A stretch of 64,000 nt of DNA. It comes from an uncultured Coriobacteriales bacterium (GTDB taxonomy: Bacteria; Actinomycetota; Coriobacteriia; Coriobacteriales; UMGS124). Every line of letters starts with the position of its first letter. Within the stretch, counting starts at the first letter, position 1. The DNA is taken from positions 1-64,000 of the forward strand of contig CAKUAI010000001.1 of assembly GCA_934636245.1 (NCBI GenBank). Reading direction: 5' to 3'. This document shows positions 16,666 through 25,475 of this stretch, one piece after another. Under the pieces are notes generated by a model that was given only the letters and a program-made list of their open reading frames with translations, was not told where the DNA came from and made no database searches. The position numbers and the translations under genes are program-made.

Positions 16666-18270
16666 TTGAAGGGCTTTACGCAGCGGCTGTCGTGTGACAC
16701 CCGTATCGTTACGGGCCTTGCAGCCATGTATCTGTGGACGTGGCTCATCTACTGGGGAGGTCCGTTCTCGCTTCGCGGCTATTCCATCGAGCTGACGAAC
16801 GCTCGCTGGGGTGTCAACGTCATTATGGGTGCGCTTGCTGTGGGCGTGGTCCTTGTGCTGGCATGCCGTGCGCGCGCAAACCAGCCGCGCCTCATGACGG
16901 GCGTGCGCCTGGCGGCAATGCTATGCGGTCTGGCGGGAACAGGCACGGGTTTGCTGCTGATTGCGCATTTCCCTCTGCCTGCCGAGCTTGTCGAGCCTGT
17001 TGCGTTGGTGTCGGGCCTCTTCACGGGCCTGACGGAGGGCCTGCTCCTGTGCCAGTGGTGCTCGCAGACGGCTGCCCTGGGTGTTCGTACGGCTTTGTTT
17101 CACAATGCAATCGCCCTTTTGTTCGGCGGTGTGGCTTTTCTCGTGTGCAATGTCGTGCCGGCTGTGTTCGCCCTGGTGGTGGGCTTCGTGTGCCCCGGCG
17201 TTGGTTTCTGGGCAGGTCAGCGCGCCGCGACGCACCCTATCGGCCTGCCTTACGAGGATGAAGAGAAGAATGCCGCACCTGCAGCGGTGGCCACCGCTGT
17301 CCAGGCTTCTCAGGTCGCTCAGACCGCCGATGCCCCGATGGCCGCGTCTGCTCCCGCGGCGCCTTCCGAAGCTCCTCGCACGCCGCTTGCCACGCTCTTG
17401 CATGACCGGGCGTTTCTCATGCTCGCCGGCCTTGCCTTCGTTTTCGGCCTTTCCAACGGTTTTATCAACGCGGGCTTTGAGGTTGTGCCCGAGGAGCTGT
17501 ACCGCATCTCTTGTTTTGGCGTTGTCATCGGCACGATTCTTGCCTCGGGACTCACGTTCCTGACGGCCTTTGCCCTCAAGCTCGATGCATGGCAGCTTGT
17601 GCTCTGCGTCTCCTTGCCGCTTATGGCCATGGCGTATGTGCTCTTCCCCTATGAGGTGTTCTGGTACATGGGCTGGGGTGTGCATGCGCTGGGCTACCAG
17701 TTCTTCTTCATGACGCTGTGGTCGCTGCTTGGATCGCGCCAGCTTCGCCATGACGTTGCCGTGACCGTGTCGGTCCCTACCGGTCTGTTGGCCATTCAGG
17801 TTGGCTCTGTGGTGGGCCTTATTGTGTGGGACGTCTTCTGCATCGGCATCGATTCGGCGGGGGAGCACCTTGTGTCGGGCATCGCCCTCATGCTGCTCGT
17901 GCTTGTCGCCGTCCTGTTTGAGCGTCCGCAGTTTGGTTGGGGCGACGTGCATCCTGGTGTCGCTACGCCGATGAACGCACTGGAGGTTGACGACTACCGT
18001 CAGGTCATGCAGCGAATCCGCGATGACTATGCCCTGTCGCCCCGCGAATTTGACGTCTGCATGCTGCTTGGCCGTGGTCGCAATCGCCAGTTTGTAGCCA
18101 GCGAACTCAGCATCTCGCTTGAGACGGCAAAGACTCACACCACCAATGTGTATCGCAAGCTTGGCGTGCATTCTCAGCAGGAGCTGCTCGACGTCATCGA
18201 GATGGTACGCAACATCCTGGCAGCGGAGCGCAAGCACGGGCCAAAGGCTTCATCTAAGGCTGTAATTTAG
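16666..18270 (+). CDS. LuxR-type regulator with multi-helix membrane domain
   Basis: 534 residues. The N-terminal ~410 residues hold about 12 predicted membrane helices in an MFS-like arrangement, split by a Pro/Ala-rich cytoplasmic loop (about 200-245). The C terminus (about 450-515) is a LuxR helix-turn-helix: LSPREFDVCMLLGRGRNRQF ... ETAKTHTTNVYRKLGVHS. Such fusions are widespread in Eggerthellaceae; they would sense something in or outside the membrane and act on DNA directly. A TTG start after GGGGGGAAAA is used. The gene directly follows the response regulator, so it may be a second layer of control over the reductase locus. Confidence 0.85.
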   Translation: MKGFTQRLSCDTRIVTGLAAMYLWTWLIYWGGPFSLRGYSIELTNARWGVNVIMGALAVGVVLVLACRARANQPRLMTGVRLAAMLCGLAGTGTGLLLIAHFPLPAELVEPVALVSGLFTGLTEGLLLCQWCSQTAALGVRTALFHNAIALLFGGVAFLVCNVVPAVFALVVGFVCPGVGFWAGQRAATHPIGLPYEDEEKNAAPAAVATAVQASQVAQTADAPMAASAPAAPSEAPRTPLATLLHDRAFLMLAGLAFVFGLSNGFINAGFEVVPEELYRISCFGVVIGTILASGLTFLTAFALKLDAWQLVLCVSLPLMAMAYVLFPYEVFWYMGWGVHALGYQFFFMTLWSLLGSRQLRHDVAVTVSVPTGLLAIQVGSVVGLIVWDVFCIGIDSAGEHLVSGIALMLLVLVAVLFERPQFGWGDVHPGVATPMNALEVDDYRQVMQRIRDDYALSPREFDVCMLLGRGRNRQFVASELSISLETAKTHTTNVYRKLGVHSQQELLDVIEMVRNILAAERKHGPKASSKAVI

Positions 18271-18329
18271 GCAGCCTTGTATGGAGGCGGTATAGGGGTT
18301 GTTCGCGGCGTCGCAGGGGGGATGGGCTT

Positions 18330-18899
18330 ATGGCTGCCACAACATCGCGTGAAGAGCTGCTTGAAGGCGCATATCGTATTGCCGAGGCACACGGCATAGC
18401 GGCTCTCTCGGTTCGAGGGCTGGCAAATGAGTGCTCGGTTTCGGTCGGTACCGTATACAACTACTTTGGGTCAAAGAAAGACCTGGTGGTTGACACAGTC
18501 GAGCTGTTCTTTCGCCGCGCTTTCTTCGAAGAGTTTTGCCGCCTGGGGTCCGAGGTTGATTTCGGTGCATACTGCCGCAACCTTTTTTCGTGCATGGAGG
18601 CGGTGCTTGATCGCTTTCGAACCAATTGGCTCAAGGGGGTCGGGGCTCTTCCTGAAGCCGAGTTGGTAGCTGCCCGTGCGCGAGAGGCGGCTCAATTCAA
18701 GCATGCCTTGCATGGCCTGCAGAGGGTGTTTGAGAATGATCCGCGTATAGACCAGGCTGCGCTTCCTGAGGGCGTTGACTCCCTTGCTGTGTGCACTCTC
18801 GTGCTCAACAACCTTCTCAATTGCTTGCGCACTTCGAATGCAACTAGCATCCCAGCCTTTTTCTGGATGCTTGAGCAGGCGTTATATACCAAGGCATAA
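18330..18899 (+). CDS. TetR-family transcriptional regulator
   Basis: 189 residues. The N-terminal helix-turn-helix is clear: REELLEGAYRIAEAHGIAAL, then LANECSVSVGTVYNYFGSKK, with the typical Y-x-Y-F ending of the recognition helix. The rest is a variable ligand-binding domain. A terminator follows, then an MFS efflux gene on the same strand, which is the most likely target. The ligand is unknown. Confidence 0.88.
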   Translation: MAATTSREELLEGAYRIAEAHGIAALSVRGLANECSVSVGTVYNYFGSKKDLVVDTVELFFRRAFFEEFCRLGSEVDFGAYCRNLFSCMEAVLDRFRTNWLKGVGALPEAELVAARAREAAQFKHALHGLQRVFENDPRIDQAALPEGVDSLAVCTLVLNNLLNCLRTSNATSIPAFFWMLEQALYTKA

Positions 18900-19021
18900 G
18901 GCGATTGTGCGGAGCATTTGCACAGGCGTGGCGGTTTTGTCGTGCAAATGTGTTCGCAATCTGCCTGAACAAGTTGGTATTGATGTTCACTTTGCCGCAA
19001 ACGAAGATAGACGGTTACTAC

Positions 19022-19045
19022 GCCCAGTTTCTCTGGGCGTTTTTC
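19022..19045 (+). terminator. Terminator after the TetR gene
   Basis: CGCCCAG, short loop, CTGGGCG, then TTTTT. It separates the TetR gene from the MFS gene. Confidence 0.8.
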
Positions 19046-19159
19046 GGTATCGATTGTCTGTCTTTGACCAATTCAGTGCGACGGGGCTGCGATGGTTGCC
19101 GCAGGTCTCTCTTGAGCGCCTCTTGGCTTGCACTGGAAACATGGAAGCGGTGAGTCATC

Positions 19160-20605
19160 GTGAAAGAAACGCAGAGCGCTCTTGGCGGCAGTGCCGTCCA
19201 GAAGTCGCCCAATCTTGGCGCCATCCTCGCCATTTATCTGCTCGGCCTTCTTGTGGGCGGCCTGTACGTGGGCATGGTTTCGCCTGTGCGTACGGTGGTG
19301 CAGGCGACGTTCGGCCTCGACGACGAGGTCGGCATCTGGATGATCAACATTTACACGCTCTTCTATGCGGCTTTGATCCCCGTAATTGGCAAACTGGCTG
19401 ACCGTCGCGGCCGCAGCCAGGTGTTCACCCTGTGCCTGGGCGTGTTTGCCGTCGGTTCGATTCTGTGCGGCATCTCCAAGACCATGGGCGGCTTTGCGTT
19501 GCTGCTGGTAGGACGCGTGATTCAGGCGGCCGGCGCCGGCGGAATGATTCCCGTTGCCAACGCTGCCATCGGCACGACCTTTCCTCCTGAGAAGCGCGGC
19601 ATGGCGCTGGGCCTGGCAGCTGCGGTTGCGGGCCTTTCCAACGTGCTCGGCGCCGCCATGGGCAGTGCCGTTATCGGCCTGGTAGGAGTCGAGAGCTGGG
19701 ACATGCTTTTCTACATCGCCGTTCCCATTTGCGCGGCGCTTATCGTGGCTTCGTTCGTGTTCCTGCGTGCTGTGTGCGAGGACGGTTCCTGCGAGCACAA
19801 GGAAGACCATCGCTTTGACACTGCGGGCTCCATCTTGCTCGTTGCTGCAATCATGCTGCTCTTGCTCGGTATCAAGGAGATCGACTTTACGAACCTGGCT
19901 GTCTCTGTGACCTCGCCTTTGCTGTGGGCAACGTTCGTTGCGGCCGCCGTGTGCACCATTGCCTTTGGCAAGGTCGAGCGCAAGGCCGAGGACCCGGTCT
20001 TCCACATGGAGTACCTGCATAGCAAGCCCATCGTCATCACGATGATCGCTTCGTTCTTCGTTGGGTGCACCATCATCTCGATGATGCTCGTGCCGCAGTA
20101 TGCCGAATTCGTCATGGGTGAGCCTCTCGGCTCGGGCGGTTATTACGTGCTTGCCATCGGTGCCGCCTCGCTCGTGGGTCCGCCCCTTGGTGGCAGGTTT
20201 ATCGACCGCTTCGGTGCCAAGCCCGTGCTTGCCTTTGGCCTGGCTGTCATGGCTGCGGGCTTCGTGTTCCTGGCGCTCGTTGCTTCTGCTGCTCCTAGCA
20301 GGGCTTTGCTTATCGCCGGTCTGGCCGTGGTTGGTTTTGGCATGGGCTTTGCCATGGGCGCCCCCACCAACTACATGGTGCTTGAGAATACTGACGAGAA
20401 GGACGGGGCGAGCGCCGTGGGCACCATCGCGCTCGTGCGTCAGGTCGGCACCACCCTTGCTCCCGCCATCCTTGTGAGCTTCATCGCCAACACCGGTGGC
20501 ATGGAGGGTTACCAGCAGATGCTGCTGTGCGTTGCGGTGTTCTGCGCGGCTGCCCTTGTGGCCATTGCGCCCTATCGTAGCCCGAAGAAGGCTGCAAAGA
20601 AGTAG
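19160..20605 (+). CDS. MFS multidrug efflux transporter (DHA2/EmrB-like)
   Basis: 481 residues with 12-14 predicted membrane helices. Motif A of drug/H+ antiporters is present (GKLADRRGRSQVF), and motif C is recognisable around helix 5 (VAGLSNVLGAAMGSA). It probably exports a drug-like or toxic compound using the proton gradient. A GTG start at 19160 is used. The TetR gene upstream is the probable regulator. A GC-rich hairpin follows the stop. Confidence 0.85.
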   Translation: MKETQSALGGSAVQKSPNLGAILAIYLLGLLVGGLYVGMVSPVRTVVQATFGLDDEVGIWMINIYTLFYAALIPVIGKLADRRGRSQVFTLCLGVFAVGSILCGISKTMGGFALLLVGRVIQAAGAGGMIPVANAAIGTTFPPEKRGMALGLAAAVAGLSNVLGAAMGSAVIGLVGVESWDMLFYIAVPICAALIVASFVFLRAVCEDGSCEHKEDHRFDTAGSILLVAAIMLLLLGIKEIDFTNLAVSVTSPLLWATFVAAAVCTIAFGKVERKAEDPVFHMEYLHSKPIVITMIASFFVGCTIISMMLVPQYAEFVMGEPLGSGGYYVLAIGAASLVGPPLGGRFIDRFGAKPVLAFGLAVMAAGFVFLALVASAAPSRALLIAGLAVVGFGMGFAMGAPTNYMVLENTDEKDGASAVGTIALVRQVGTTLAPAILVSFIANTGGMEGYQQMLLCVAVFCAAALVAIAPYRSPKKAAKK

Positions 20606-20618
20606 GTATAAAGGACAG

Positions 20619-20648
20619 CGGGGTCCGGGCGATGCGCCTGGACCCCGC
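20619..20648 (+). terminator. Hairpin between convergent MFS and AIM24-like genes
   Basis: GCGGGGTCCGGGCG and CGCCTGGACCCCGC pair around a short loop. The T run is displaced (20666 onward), so it is a probable rather than classic terminator. Confidence 0.6.
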
Positions 20649-20680
20649 GGGTGTGAGTGTCTGACTTTTTAGATGCGCCT

Positions 20681-21487
20681 CTAGTCCGTGGGGGCAGGAG
20701 CGTAGGTGTTGCACCTGGTAGCGGCCTGCATCGGGGCGAGCATGACGCGGCCGGTGCCGCGGTAGACGTTGACGAGGCCCTCGCCGCTCACGGCCGATCC
20801 CATGAGGGTCTTGCCCGAGCGCTCCACGGTAAACTCCAAACCCGATGTCCAGGCAAGGGCGTAGTTGCCGTCCACCTTGAGCTCGTCGCGGTCGAGGTCG
20901 ATGTAGACGACCTCCTTCTCGGGACAGGGGGCCTCAAGGGCGATGGTGCCGCAGCCGTCGATGCGCAGGTTGAACAGACCTTCGTTGCCTGCCACGGCCG
21001 ACGACAGGTTTGACCTGCGCTGGAGCTCATGGCGCAGAGTGCTGTCGCAGGCGAGGAACAGGCCGTCGTTGAGCACGACCGAATTGCCCCACTGGGACGA
21101 GTCGAGCAGCAGGATGTGGTTCCACGTGGGCTCGCAGACGAGCTTGCCGACGCCCGCGTATTCGGGCTTGATGGCGGAGTCCTGGCTCACGGCGCCTCGG
21201 AACATCTTGCCTACCAGGTCGCCCACGCCTTTGACGCCCGTGGTGGCATGCACACTGCCCACCGTCCACTGCATGGCTCCCGCCTGCAGCGTGACGCCGG
21301 TGGAACCGTCGAGGTCTGCCACCAGCTGGCGGCGCCTGACGTCCATTTCCGCGCAGAAGTAGGCGGTCTGGGCACTCTCGGGGGAAACCGAGAGGTCGCG
21401 GTTCCACTGGATTACCTTGAACTGGCCAGCTTGCGCGACGATTTTGACGTCGTCGTTGTTCTCGAAGTTATACACGCGAAACGCCAT
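20681..21487 (-). CDS. AIM24/TIGR00266-family protein
   Basis: 268 residues of beta-rich, Gly-rich sequence in the AIM24 (DUF124) family. The pattern includes LQAGAMQWTVGSV, GVGDLVGKMFRGAVSQDSAIKPEY, DSSQWGNSVVLNDGLFLACD and GEGLVNVYRGTGRVMLAP. The molecular function of the family is unknown; it is distantly related to TIM-barrel-free beta helices and is often found as a single cytosolic gene. ATG 21487 (MAFRVYNFE) is chosen because GAGGTCACC precedes it; an upstream in-frame start exists but lacks this signal. Confidence 0.8.
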   Translation of the reverse strand: MAFRVYNFENNDDVKIVAQAGQFKVIQWNRDLSVSPESAQTAYFCAEMDVRRRQLVADLDGSTGVTLQAGAMQWTVGSVHATTGVKGVGDLVGKMFRGAVSQDSAIKPEYAGVGKLVCEPTWNHILLLDSSQWGNSVVLNDGLFLACDSTLRHELQRRSNLSSAVAGNEGLFNLRIDGCGTIALEAPCPEKEVVYIDLDRDELKVDGNYALAWTSGLEFTVERSGKTLMGSAVSGEGLVNVYRGTGRVMLAPMQAATRCNTYAPAPTD

Positions 21488-21601
21488 GGTGACCTCCTCG
21501 TTTGAGGTGTACAGGTTGCAGCGAAGTATAGAGTAATACACATGCGGACGCCTGGTGGGGCGAACTGCGAACGGTATGCGGGTGCGATGGGCGAGCGGGT
21601 T

Positions 21602-22528
21602 CTATCCTCTCGACTCTTCCCAGCCCTCGTCGTAGCGCTCAAGGAAATTGTGGTGCTTGCCGGCGGCGCGCCAGCCCACGATGGCATCGAGGTGAACATT
21701 TTCCACGCTGTGGAAAATTGACTTGGCGATGTCGGGGTCCTGGGCGGACAAGCTTGCGATGAGAGCCTTGACGCTTGCGCGCTTGGAGCCTTCGCCTGCG
21801 TCGCACGAGGAGACGCCGCCGCTCAAGGGACACGCGCAGTGGATGAACTCGAGGCCGTTCTCGTCGCGCCAGGTGATGATGTCGGCCTCGTGTACCAGGT
21901 AGAGGGGGCGAATGAGCTCCATGCCTTCGAAGTTCGTGCTGTGAAGCTTGGGCATCATGGTCTTGACCTGCCCGCCGTAAAGCACGCTCATGAGGATGGT
22001 CTCCACCACGTCGTCGAAGTGGTGGCCCAGCGCGATTTTGTTGCAGCCCAGCTCGCGGGCGGCGTTGTAGAGCGCTCCGCGGCGCATGCGCGCGCAGGGG
22101 TAGCAGGGCTTGCCGTCTAGGCGCCTCACGATTTCGAAAATGTTGGTGGGCACGATCTTGAGCGGCACGCCGAGAAGCTCGGCGTTGCGGGCGATGGACT
22201 CGCGGGCGTAGTCGGGATAGCCCGGGTCCATGGAGAGGAACGTGACCTCGAAGTTGCGCCGGCCGTGGCGATAGAGCTCTTGGAAGAGCTTGGCGAGCAA
22301 AAACGAGTCCTTGCCGCCCGAGACGCACACGGCGATGTGATCGCCGTCGCAAATGAGCTGGTAGTCGGTCAGCGCCTTGATGAATGGCACCCACAGCTTC
22401 TTGCGATAGCGCGTGATGATGTCGCGCTCGATCTGCGCGCAGCGAGGACGTGCGGCGGGGTTTGGACTGGTGGCACCGTGCGCGCTGTTTGTTTGGGGTG
22501 CCGGGGCCTGTTCGCTCATCTGGTTCAT
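21602..22528 (-). CDS. ttcA: TtcA-like tRNA 2-thiocytidine biosynthesis protein (PP-loop ATPase)
   Basis: About 308 residues. The PP-loop SGGKDSFLLAKL is followed by the two-cysteine motif CYPCARMRRGALYNAA, a close match to the CxxC of TtcA, and HHFDDVVETILMSVLYGGQVKTMMPKL is split here only by context. These are hallmarks of the tRNA-C32 thiolase group, which binds an Fe-S cluster and adds sulfur to tRNA cytidine 32. It could instead be a related TtcA-like enzyme of unknown tRNA target. The start is uncertain: GTG 22537 or ATG 22528. Confidence 0.82.
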   Translation of the reverse strand: MNQMSEQAPAPQTNSAHGATSPNPAARPRCAQIERDIITRYRKKLWVPFIKALTDYQLICDGDHIAVCVSGGKDSFLLAKLFQELYRHGRRNFEVTFLSMDPGYPDYARESIARNAELLGVPLKIVPTNIFEIVRRLDGKPCYPCARMRRGALYNAARELGCNKIALGHHFDDVVETILMSVLYGGQVKTMMPKLHSTNFEGMELIRPLYLVHEADIITWRDENGLEFIHCACPLSGGVSSCDAGEGSKRASVKALIASLSAQDPDIAKSIFHSVENVHLDAIVGWRAAGKHHNFLERYDEGWEESRG

Positions 22529-22580
22529 CTTGCGCACGTCTTTCGAAGATCCAGGGCCCGAAGGCCCGACGATGGAAAGT

Positions 22581-22610
22581 CCCCGCGAAGCGTGACAACG
22601 CCTCGCGGGG
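22581..22610. repeat. GC-rich hairpin upstream of ttcA
   Basis: CCCCGCGAAGCG and CGCCTCGCGGGG form an imperfect stem about 50 bases upstream of the minus-strand ttcA. It could be a leader structure. There is no T run on either strand. Confidence 0.4.
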
Positions 22611-22675
22611 TGGGTACAATGCTGCTAGCCAGCAAGGCCCGCAGTTGTGGTGCGGGCGGCGCGGTTATTTGGTTA

Positions 22676-22701
22676 AGGCCGGAGTTGCAGCTCCGGCCTT
22701 A
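22676..22701 (-). terminator. Terminator at the end of the small membrane protein gene
   Basis: AAGGCCGGAG, loop, CTCCGGCCTT overlaps the TAA stop of the 22699-22854 gene on the minus strand. A second hairpin, GCCCGCA...TGCGGGC, follows at 22648-22668. The T run is poor. Confidence 0.5.
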
Positions 22702-22854
22702 GTTCTTTTCGGGGGCAGTCTTGCGCGCCTCCTTCCGTGCCATCCGCTGCGCATTCACCCATCTGCAGAATCGGTATAAAAGCCTGAGGACCTCGAAGAT
22801 AAAGGCCCCTACCGTTGCATACGCCGCAAGGACGTAGATGGTTTCTGGATTCAT
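22699..22854 (-). CDS. Small single-helix membrane protein (51 aa)
   Basis: The 51-residue protein begins MNPETIYVLAAYATVGAFIF and has one membrane helix (about 5-25), then a basic tail rich in Lys/Arg (WVNAQRMARKEARKTAPEKN). ATG 22854 is preceded by GAAGGGTG at suitable spacing. It sits between ttcA and DUF5131 on the same strand. Function unknown. It could be a small membrane peptide or an incidental frame, but start signal, stop-linked hairpin and composition support a gene. Confidence 0.5.
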   Translation of the reverse strand: MNPETIYVLAAYATVGAFIFEVLRLLYRFCRWVNAQRMARKEARKTAPEKN

Positions 22855-23074
22855 GGCGACACCCTTCTCTTGTGCTTGAAAAGCGCCGCCCGCATACGGA
22901 CCGATGCTGGCCTCGCGGCACAGTATCCGAAGCGGGAGTATAGCAAACACCCAGGACGGCTCTGAGGGCGGCCCGAAGGAGCTGGGAAGATGCATGAAGC
23001 GCGAGAACCCGCACCGCCAGCAAAGCGAGTGGCCCCGCCAAGCGACGGGGCGCCGGCGGGGTGGCGCTCACTCG

Positions 23075-24010
23075 CTAGTCTTCCGTGCTCAGCTCGTCCC
23101 AGGGATGCAGCTCCTCGGCAGGTTCGCCGCATTGGCCGCAGTTGCAGCAGCCGTTGCAGATGAGGTGGCTGCCGCAGGTGCGGCAGCGGGTGCGAAAGCG
23201 CGGGGCGTAGAGCTCGTTGGCGCTCAACTCGAACCCCAGCGGGTCGGTCAGGTGCCAGGCAATGGGGCGTCCCTGATGCTGGACGCCTGATTTGAACGCC
23301 TGCTGGGCTTGGAGCGCCTTGGGAATCCGGTATTCGCGCCCCTCGACGACGAGCCTCGTTCCCGTCTCGATGAAGGCAAACGTGATGTCGTGCGACTGGC
23401 ACTCTTCGGCGAGGCTCCGCACCCATGCGAAATCGCACGGCCGCGGGTTCTCGTAGTTCTCGCCGCCGCAAATGACCTGCTCAAGTGGGGCACCTGCTGA
23501 CTTGGCCCCTTCGCCAAGATACCGCTCGATGCTCACGGGGCCGATGAAGGGCGCGCACATGATGCCCTTGTGCTTGGCGGGCGTTGCCAAAAGAAGCGGG
23601 ATGCGCTCGTCGGCGCGACGCTGGTTTTCGCAGGTCACGTTGAGCATGACGTTCTCCCAGCCTTGGCCCCAGTCGACAGGCAAGCACGCGGCCATGCGCT
23701 CGGGGCGCTTGGTGAGGATGAAGAACTTCACGTTGGGTCGCGCGCGGATGATGTCCCAGACTTCTTCGCGCCAAGGATCCGCCTCCTCGATGAAGAAGTC
23801 CGAGTTCATGCAAATACGGATGAGCTCGCCGTTTTGCACCTTGTAGCAGCCCGAACGTGTGCGTTGCAGCGGATAGTCGAACGTTGTCTTATTGCGCCGC
23901 ACAATCCCGCCGTCAAGGCCGCGAGAGGCATCCATCGTAAACATATAGCAATGGTCGCATCCCTCGCTGATGCGCGTGCACCCGTGCCAGGGGTTCCAAA
24001 TGTCGTGCAT
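23075..24010 (-). CDS. DUF5131 (phage Gp37/Gp68-like) family protein
   Basis: 311 residues. The N terminus DIWNPWHGCTRISEGCDHCY is the family signature. It is a radical-SAM-like start with two or three cysteines (GC...GCDHCY). Further family blocks are FFILTKRPERM, VTCENQRRADERIP and VICGGENYENPRPCDFAWV. The C-terminal 60 residues have a Cys-rich metal-binding ribbon (CRTCGSHLICNGCCNCGQC). DUF5131 proteins occur in phages and bacteria; the reaction is not established. It is the first of three minus-strand genes running to ttcA, but the gaps and hairpins argue against one tight operon. Confidence 0.8.
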   Translation of the reverse strand: MHDIWNPWHGCTRISEGCDHCYMFTMDASRGLDGGIVRRNKTTFDYPLQRTRSGCYKVQNGELIRICMNSDFFIEEADPWREEVWDIIRARPNVKFFILTKRPERMAACLPVDWGQGWENVMLNVTCENQRRADERIPLLLATPAKHKGIMCAPFIGPVSIERYLGEGAKSAGAPLEQVICGGENYENPRPCDFAWVRSLAEECQSHDITFAFIETGTRLVVEGREYRIPKALQAQQAFKSGVQHQGRPIAWHLTDPLGFELSANELYAPRFRTRCRTCGSHLICNGCCNCGQCGEPAEELHPWDELSTED

Positions 24011-24038
24011 GCTTAACTCCTGAGGGCGGAGGACGCCA

Positions 24039-24167
24039 TTGTTAGAAGCAGAAGCTCATATAGAGGGGAAGACGTACGATATCATTCTCAACCGAAAGCT
24101 GACGGGGATGCAGGATGTATCGTTATTAAACGAGCATTTTGACAAGAAAGATGCCTGTGGTGGCTAG
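24039..24167 (+). CDS. Possible 42-residue protein with TTG start, or gene remnant
   Basis: GGAGG at 24028-24032 stands 6 bases before a TTG that opens a 42-residue frame (start residues LLEAEAHIEGKTYDIILNRK) ending at TAG 24165. Composition is protein-like, with a balanced charge pattern and no stop-codon shadow. It begins 28 bases from the DUF5131 start on the opposite strand. There is no recognised family. It may be the N-terminal remnant of a lost gene; the next 150 bases are A/T-rich and empty. Confidence 0.3.
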   Translation: MLEAEAHIEGKTYDIILNRKLTGMQDVSLLNEHFDKKDACGG

Positions 24168-24315
24168 TTGCGTTTTGCGCTGGCGGTTCATCATACAGCC
24201 TTCGCTTGGGCGTCGTCGCTGTCTCACCATGACTGCGCTTCTAAGGTTAGACACACTGACAAATCTACACGTTTCTTAGGTTTTGTTTTGCTCTAACTTA
24301 CACGATTCTAAGTTT

Positions 24316-25215
24316 TCATAGAGTCTTCGCCACAATTTTGACTTGCAGGCGACGGAGGAATTCTTCGCAGGCGCGGGAGCGCAAGCGGTACCTTTTCCAT
24401 ACGAGGAACGAAGCAATGGAGAGAGGTGGGTCGAGGGGAATAAACCGCAGGTCAGAGGCGGCGTCGATTTGCAAGAGATGCTCGATGCCCATGGCGCAGG
24501 CGGCTCCTGTGCGTACAAGGTGTAAGGCATTGCCGATGAGGTCGAAGTGGCCCACAATGTGTAGGGAACTTGCTTCGATTGTCCCTTTCGACCACGTCGT
24601 AAGGTCGATGGCCTTGTTTGTTGTGCGCGAGCTTAGCAGGAGCGGCATTTTGGCGACGTCGTCGGGCTTGGCGGCTGCAAGCGCGCCCCATGGCCCGCTT
24701 GCTGCCACGGCAAGGCCTACGCGGTCGGGTTCGGGCATGCGGAGACACTCGTGCTTTTCTAGGTTGACAGGCTCAATGAGCAGGCCGAAGTCAAGAAGTC
24801 CGCGTTCAAGGCGCTCCTCGACGGCATCGGCATTGCCCGTGTAAAGCTCAACCGTTACGCCTGGGTGGTCGAGGCGCAGCTCGGCGAAGGTGTCGAGCAC
24901 AAGTCGCATGGACTGAGTCTCACCCGCCCCGATGCGAATGTTGCCCGTGATGCCCAGGTCCGAGTCGCCCATCTCGTTTTCGGTCTGTTCGACGAGTGAG
25001 AGGATCTCCTCGGCACGTTGGCGCAGGCGCATGCCGTCGCCCGTGAGCATGCAGGAGCGGTTGGTCCGCTCGAACAGCTCGACTCCCAGCTCTCGCTCTA
25101 GCTCGGCGATCTGTCGCGAGAGCGTGGGCTGCGTCACGTGCAGGGCGTTGGCGGCCTCGGTCATGTTCTCCTCGCGGGCAACGGCAAGGAAGTACCGCAG
25201 GGTTCGCAGCTCCAT
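24316..25215 (-). CDS. LysR-family transcriptional regulator
   Basis: 299 residues. The winged helix-turn-helix is at the N terminus (MELRTLRYFLAVAREENMTE ... LHVTQPTLSRQIAELERELG), followed by a periplasmic-binding-protein-like effector domain. ATG 25215 is used so that the protein begins at the domain start. It is divergent from the CMD/cupin gene, and a T-N11-A type palindrome lies between them, so that redox cluster is the probable target. Confidence 0.9.
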   Translation of the reverse strand: MELRTLRYFLAVAREENMTEAANALHVTQPTLSRQIAELERELGVELFERTNRSCMLTGDGMRLRQRAEEILSLVEQTENEMGDSDLGITGNIRIGAGETQSMRLVLDTFAELRLDHPGVTVELYTGNADAVEERLERGLLDFGLLIEPVNLEKHECLRMPEPDRVGLAVAASGPWGALAAAKPDDVAKMPLLLSSRTTNKAIDLTTWSKGTIEASSLHIVGHFDLIGNALHLVRTGAACAMGIEHLLQIDAASDLRFIPLDPPLSIASFLVWKRYRLRSRACEEFLRRLQVKIVAKTL

Positions 25216-25245
25216 CGCGGTCCTTTCAAGGGGTGCATACATTCA

Positions 25246-25256
25246 TTATGCGATAA
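25246..25256 (+). promoter_or_regulatory. Candidate LysR binding site
   Basis: TTATGCGATAA is a perfect interrupted palindrome of the T-N11-A kind recognised by LysR proteins, about 30 bases from the LysR start in the divergent promoter region. Confidence 0.45.
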
Positions 25257-25344
25257 ACGTATGGCTAGTTAGTACATATAAGCATTTTACATTACAGCAG
25301 CCAACAATTAACCTCAGCAATGCAGGTGCATAGAGAACACCATG

Positions 25345-25386
25345 TGAGGCGAGGGCCGTGTGGTACGCGGTTCTCGCCTTTTTTAA
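25345..25386 (+). promoter_or_regulatory. Terminator-like hairpin in the leader of the CMD/cupin gene
   Basis: GGCGAG..CCGTG and CGCGG..CTCGCC pair, then TTTTTT follows. It has the form of an intrinsic terminator but lies 90 bases upstream of the CMD/cupin start on the same strand, between it and the divergent LysR. It may be a leader attenuator or the relic end of a lost small transcript. Confidence 0.45.
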
Positions 25387-25475
25387 CTGGCTCGATCGTC
25401 TTGGCTTTTTGTAATCGATCGCACATGGCTGCAGGCAACGGTTGCGGCCATGCGTGCGAATCTAAGGAGTACACC

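Noticed and set aside
22610..22680. tRNA gene
   Set aside because: Two hairpins resemble arms at first sight, but there is no TTCRANYC loop or anticodon arm. No tRNA was found elsewhere in the window either.
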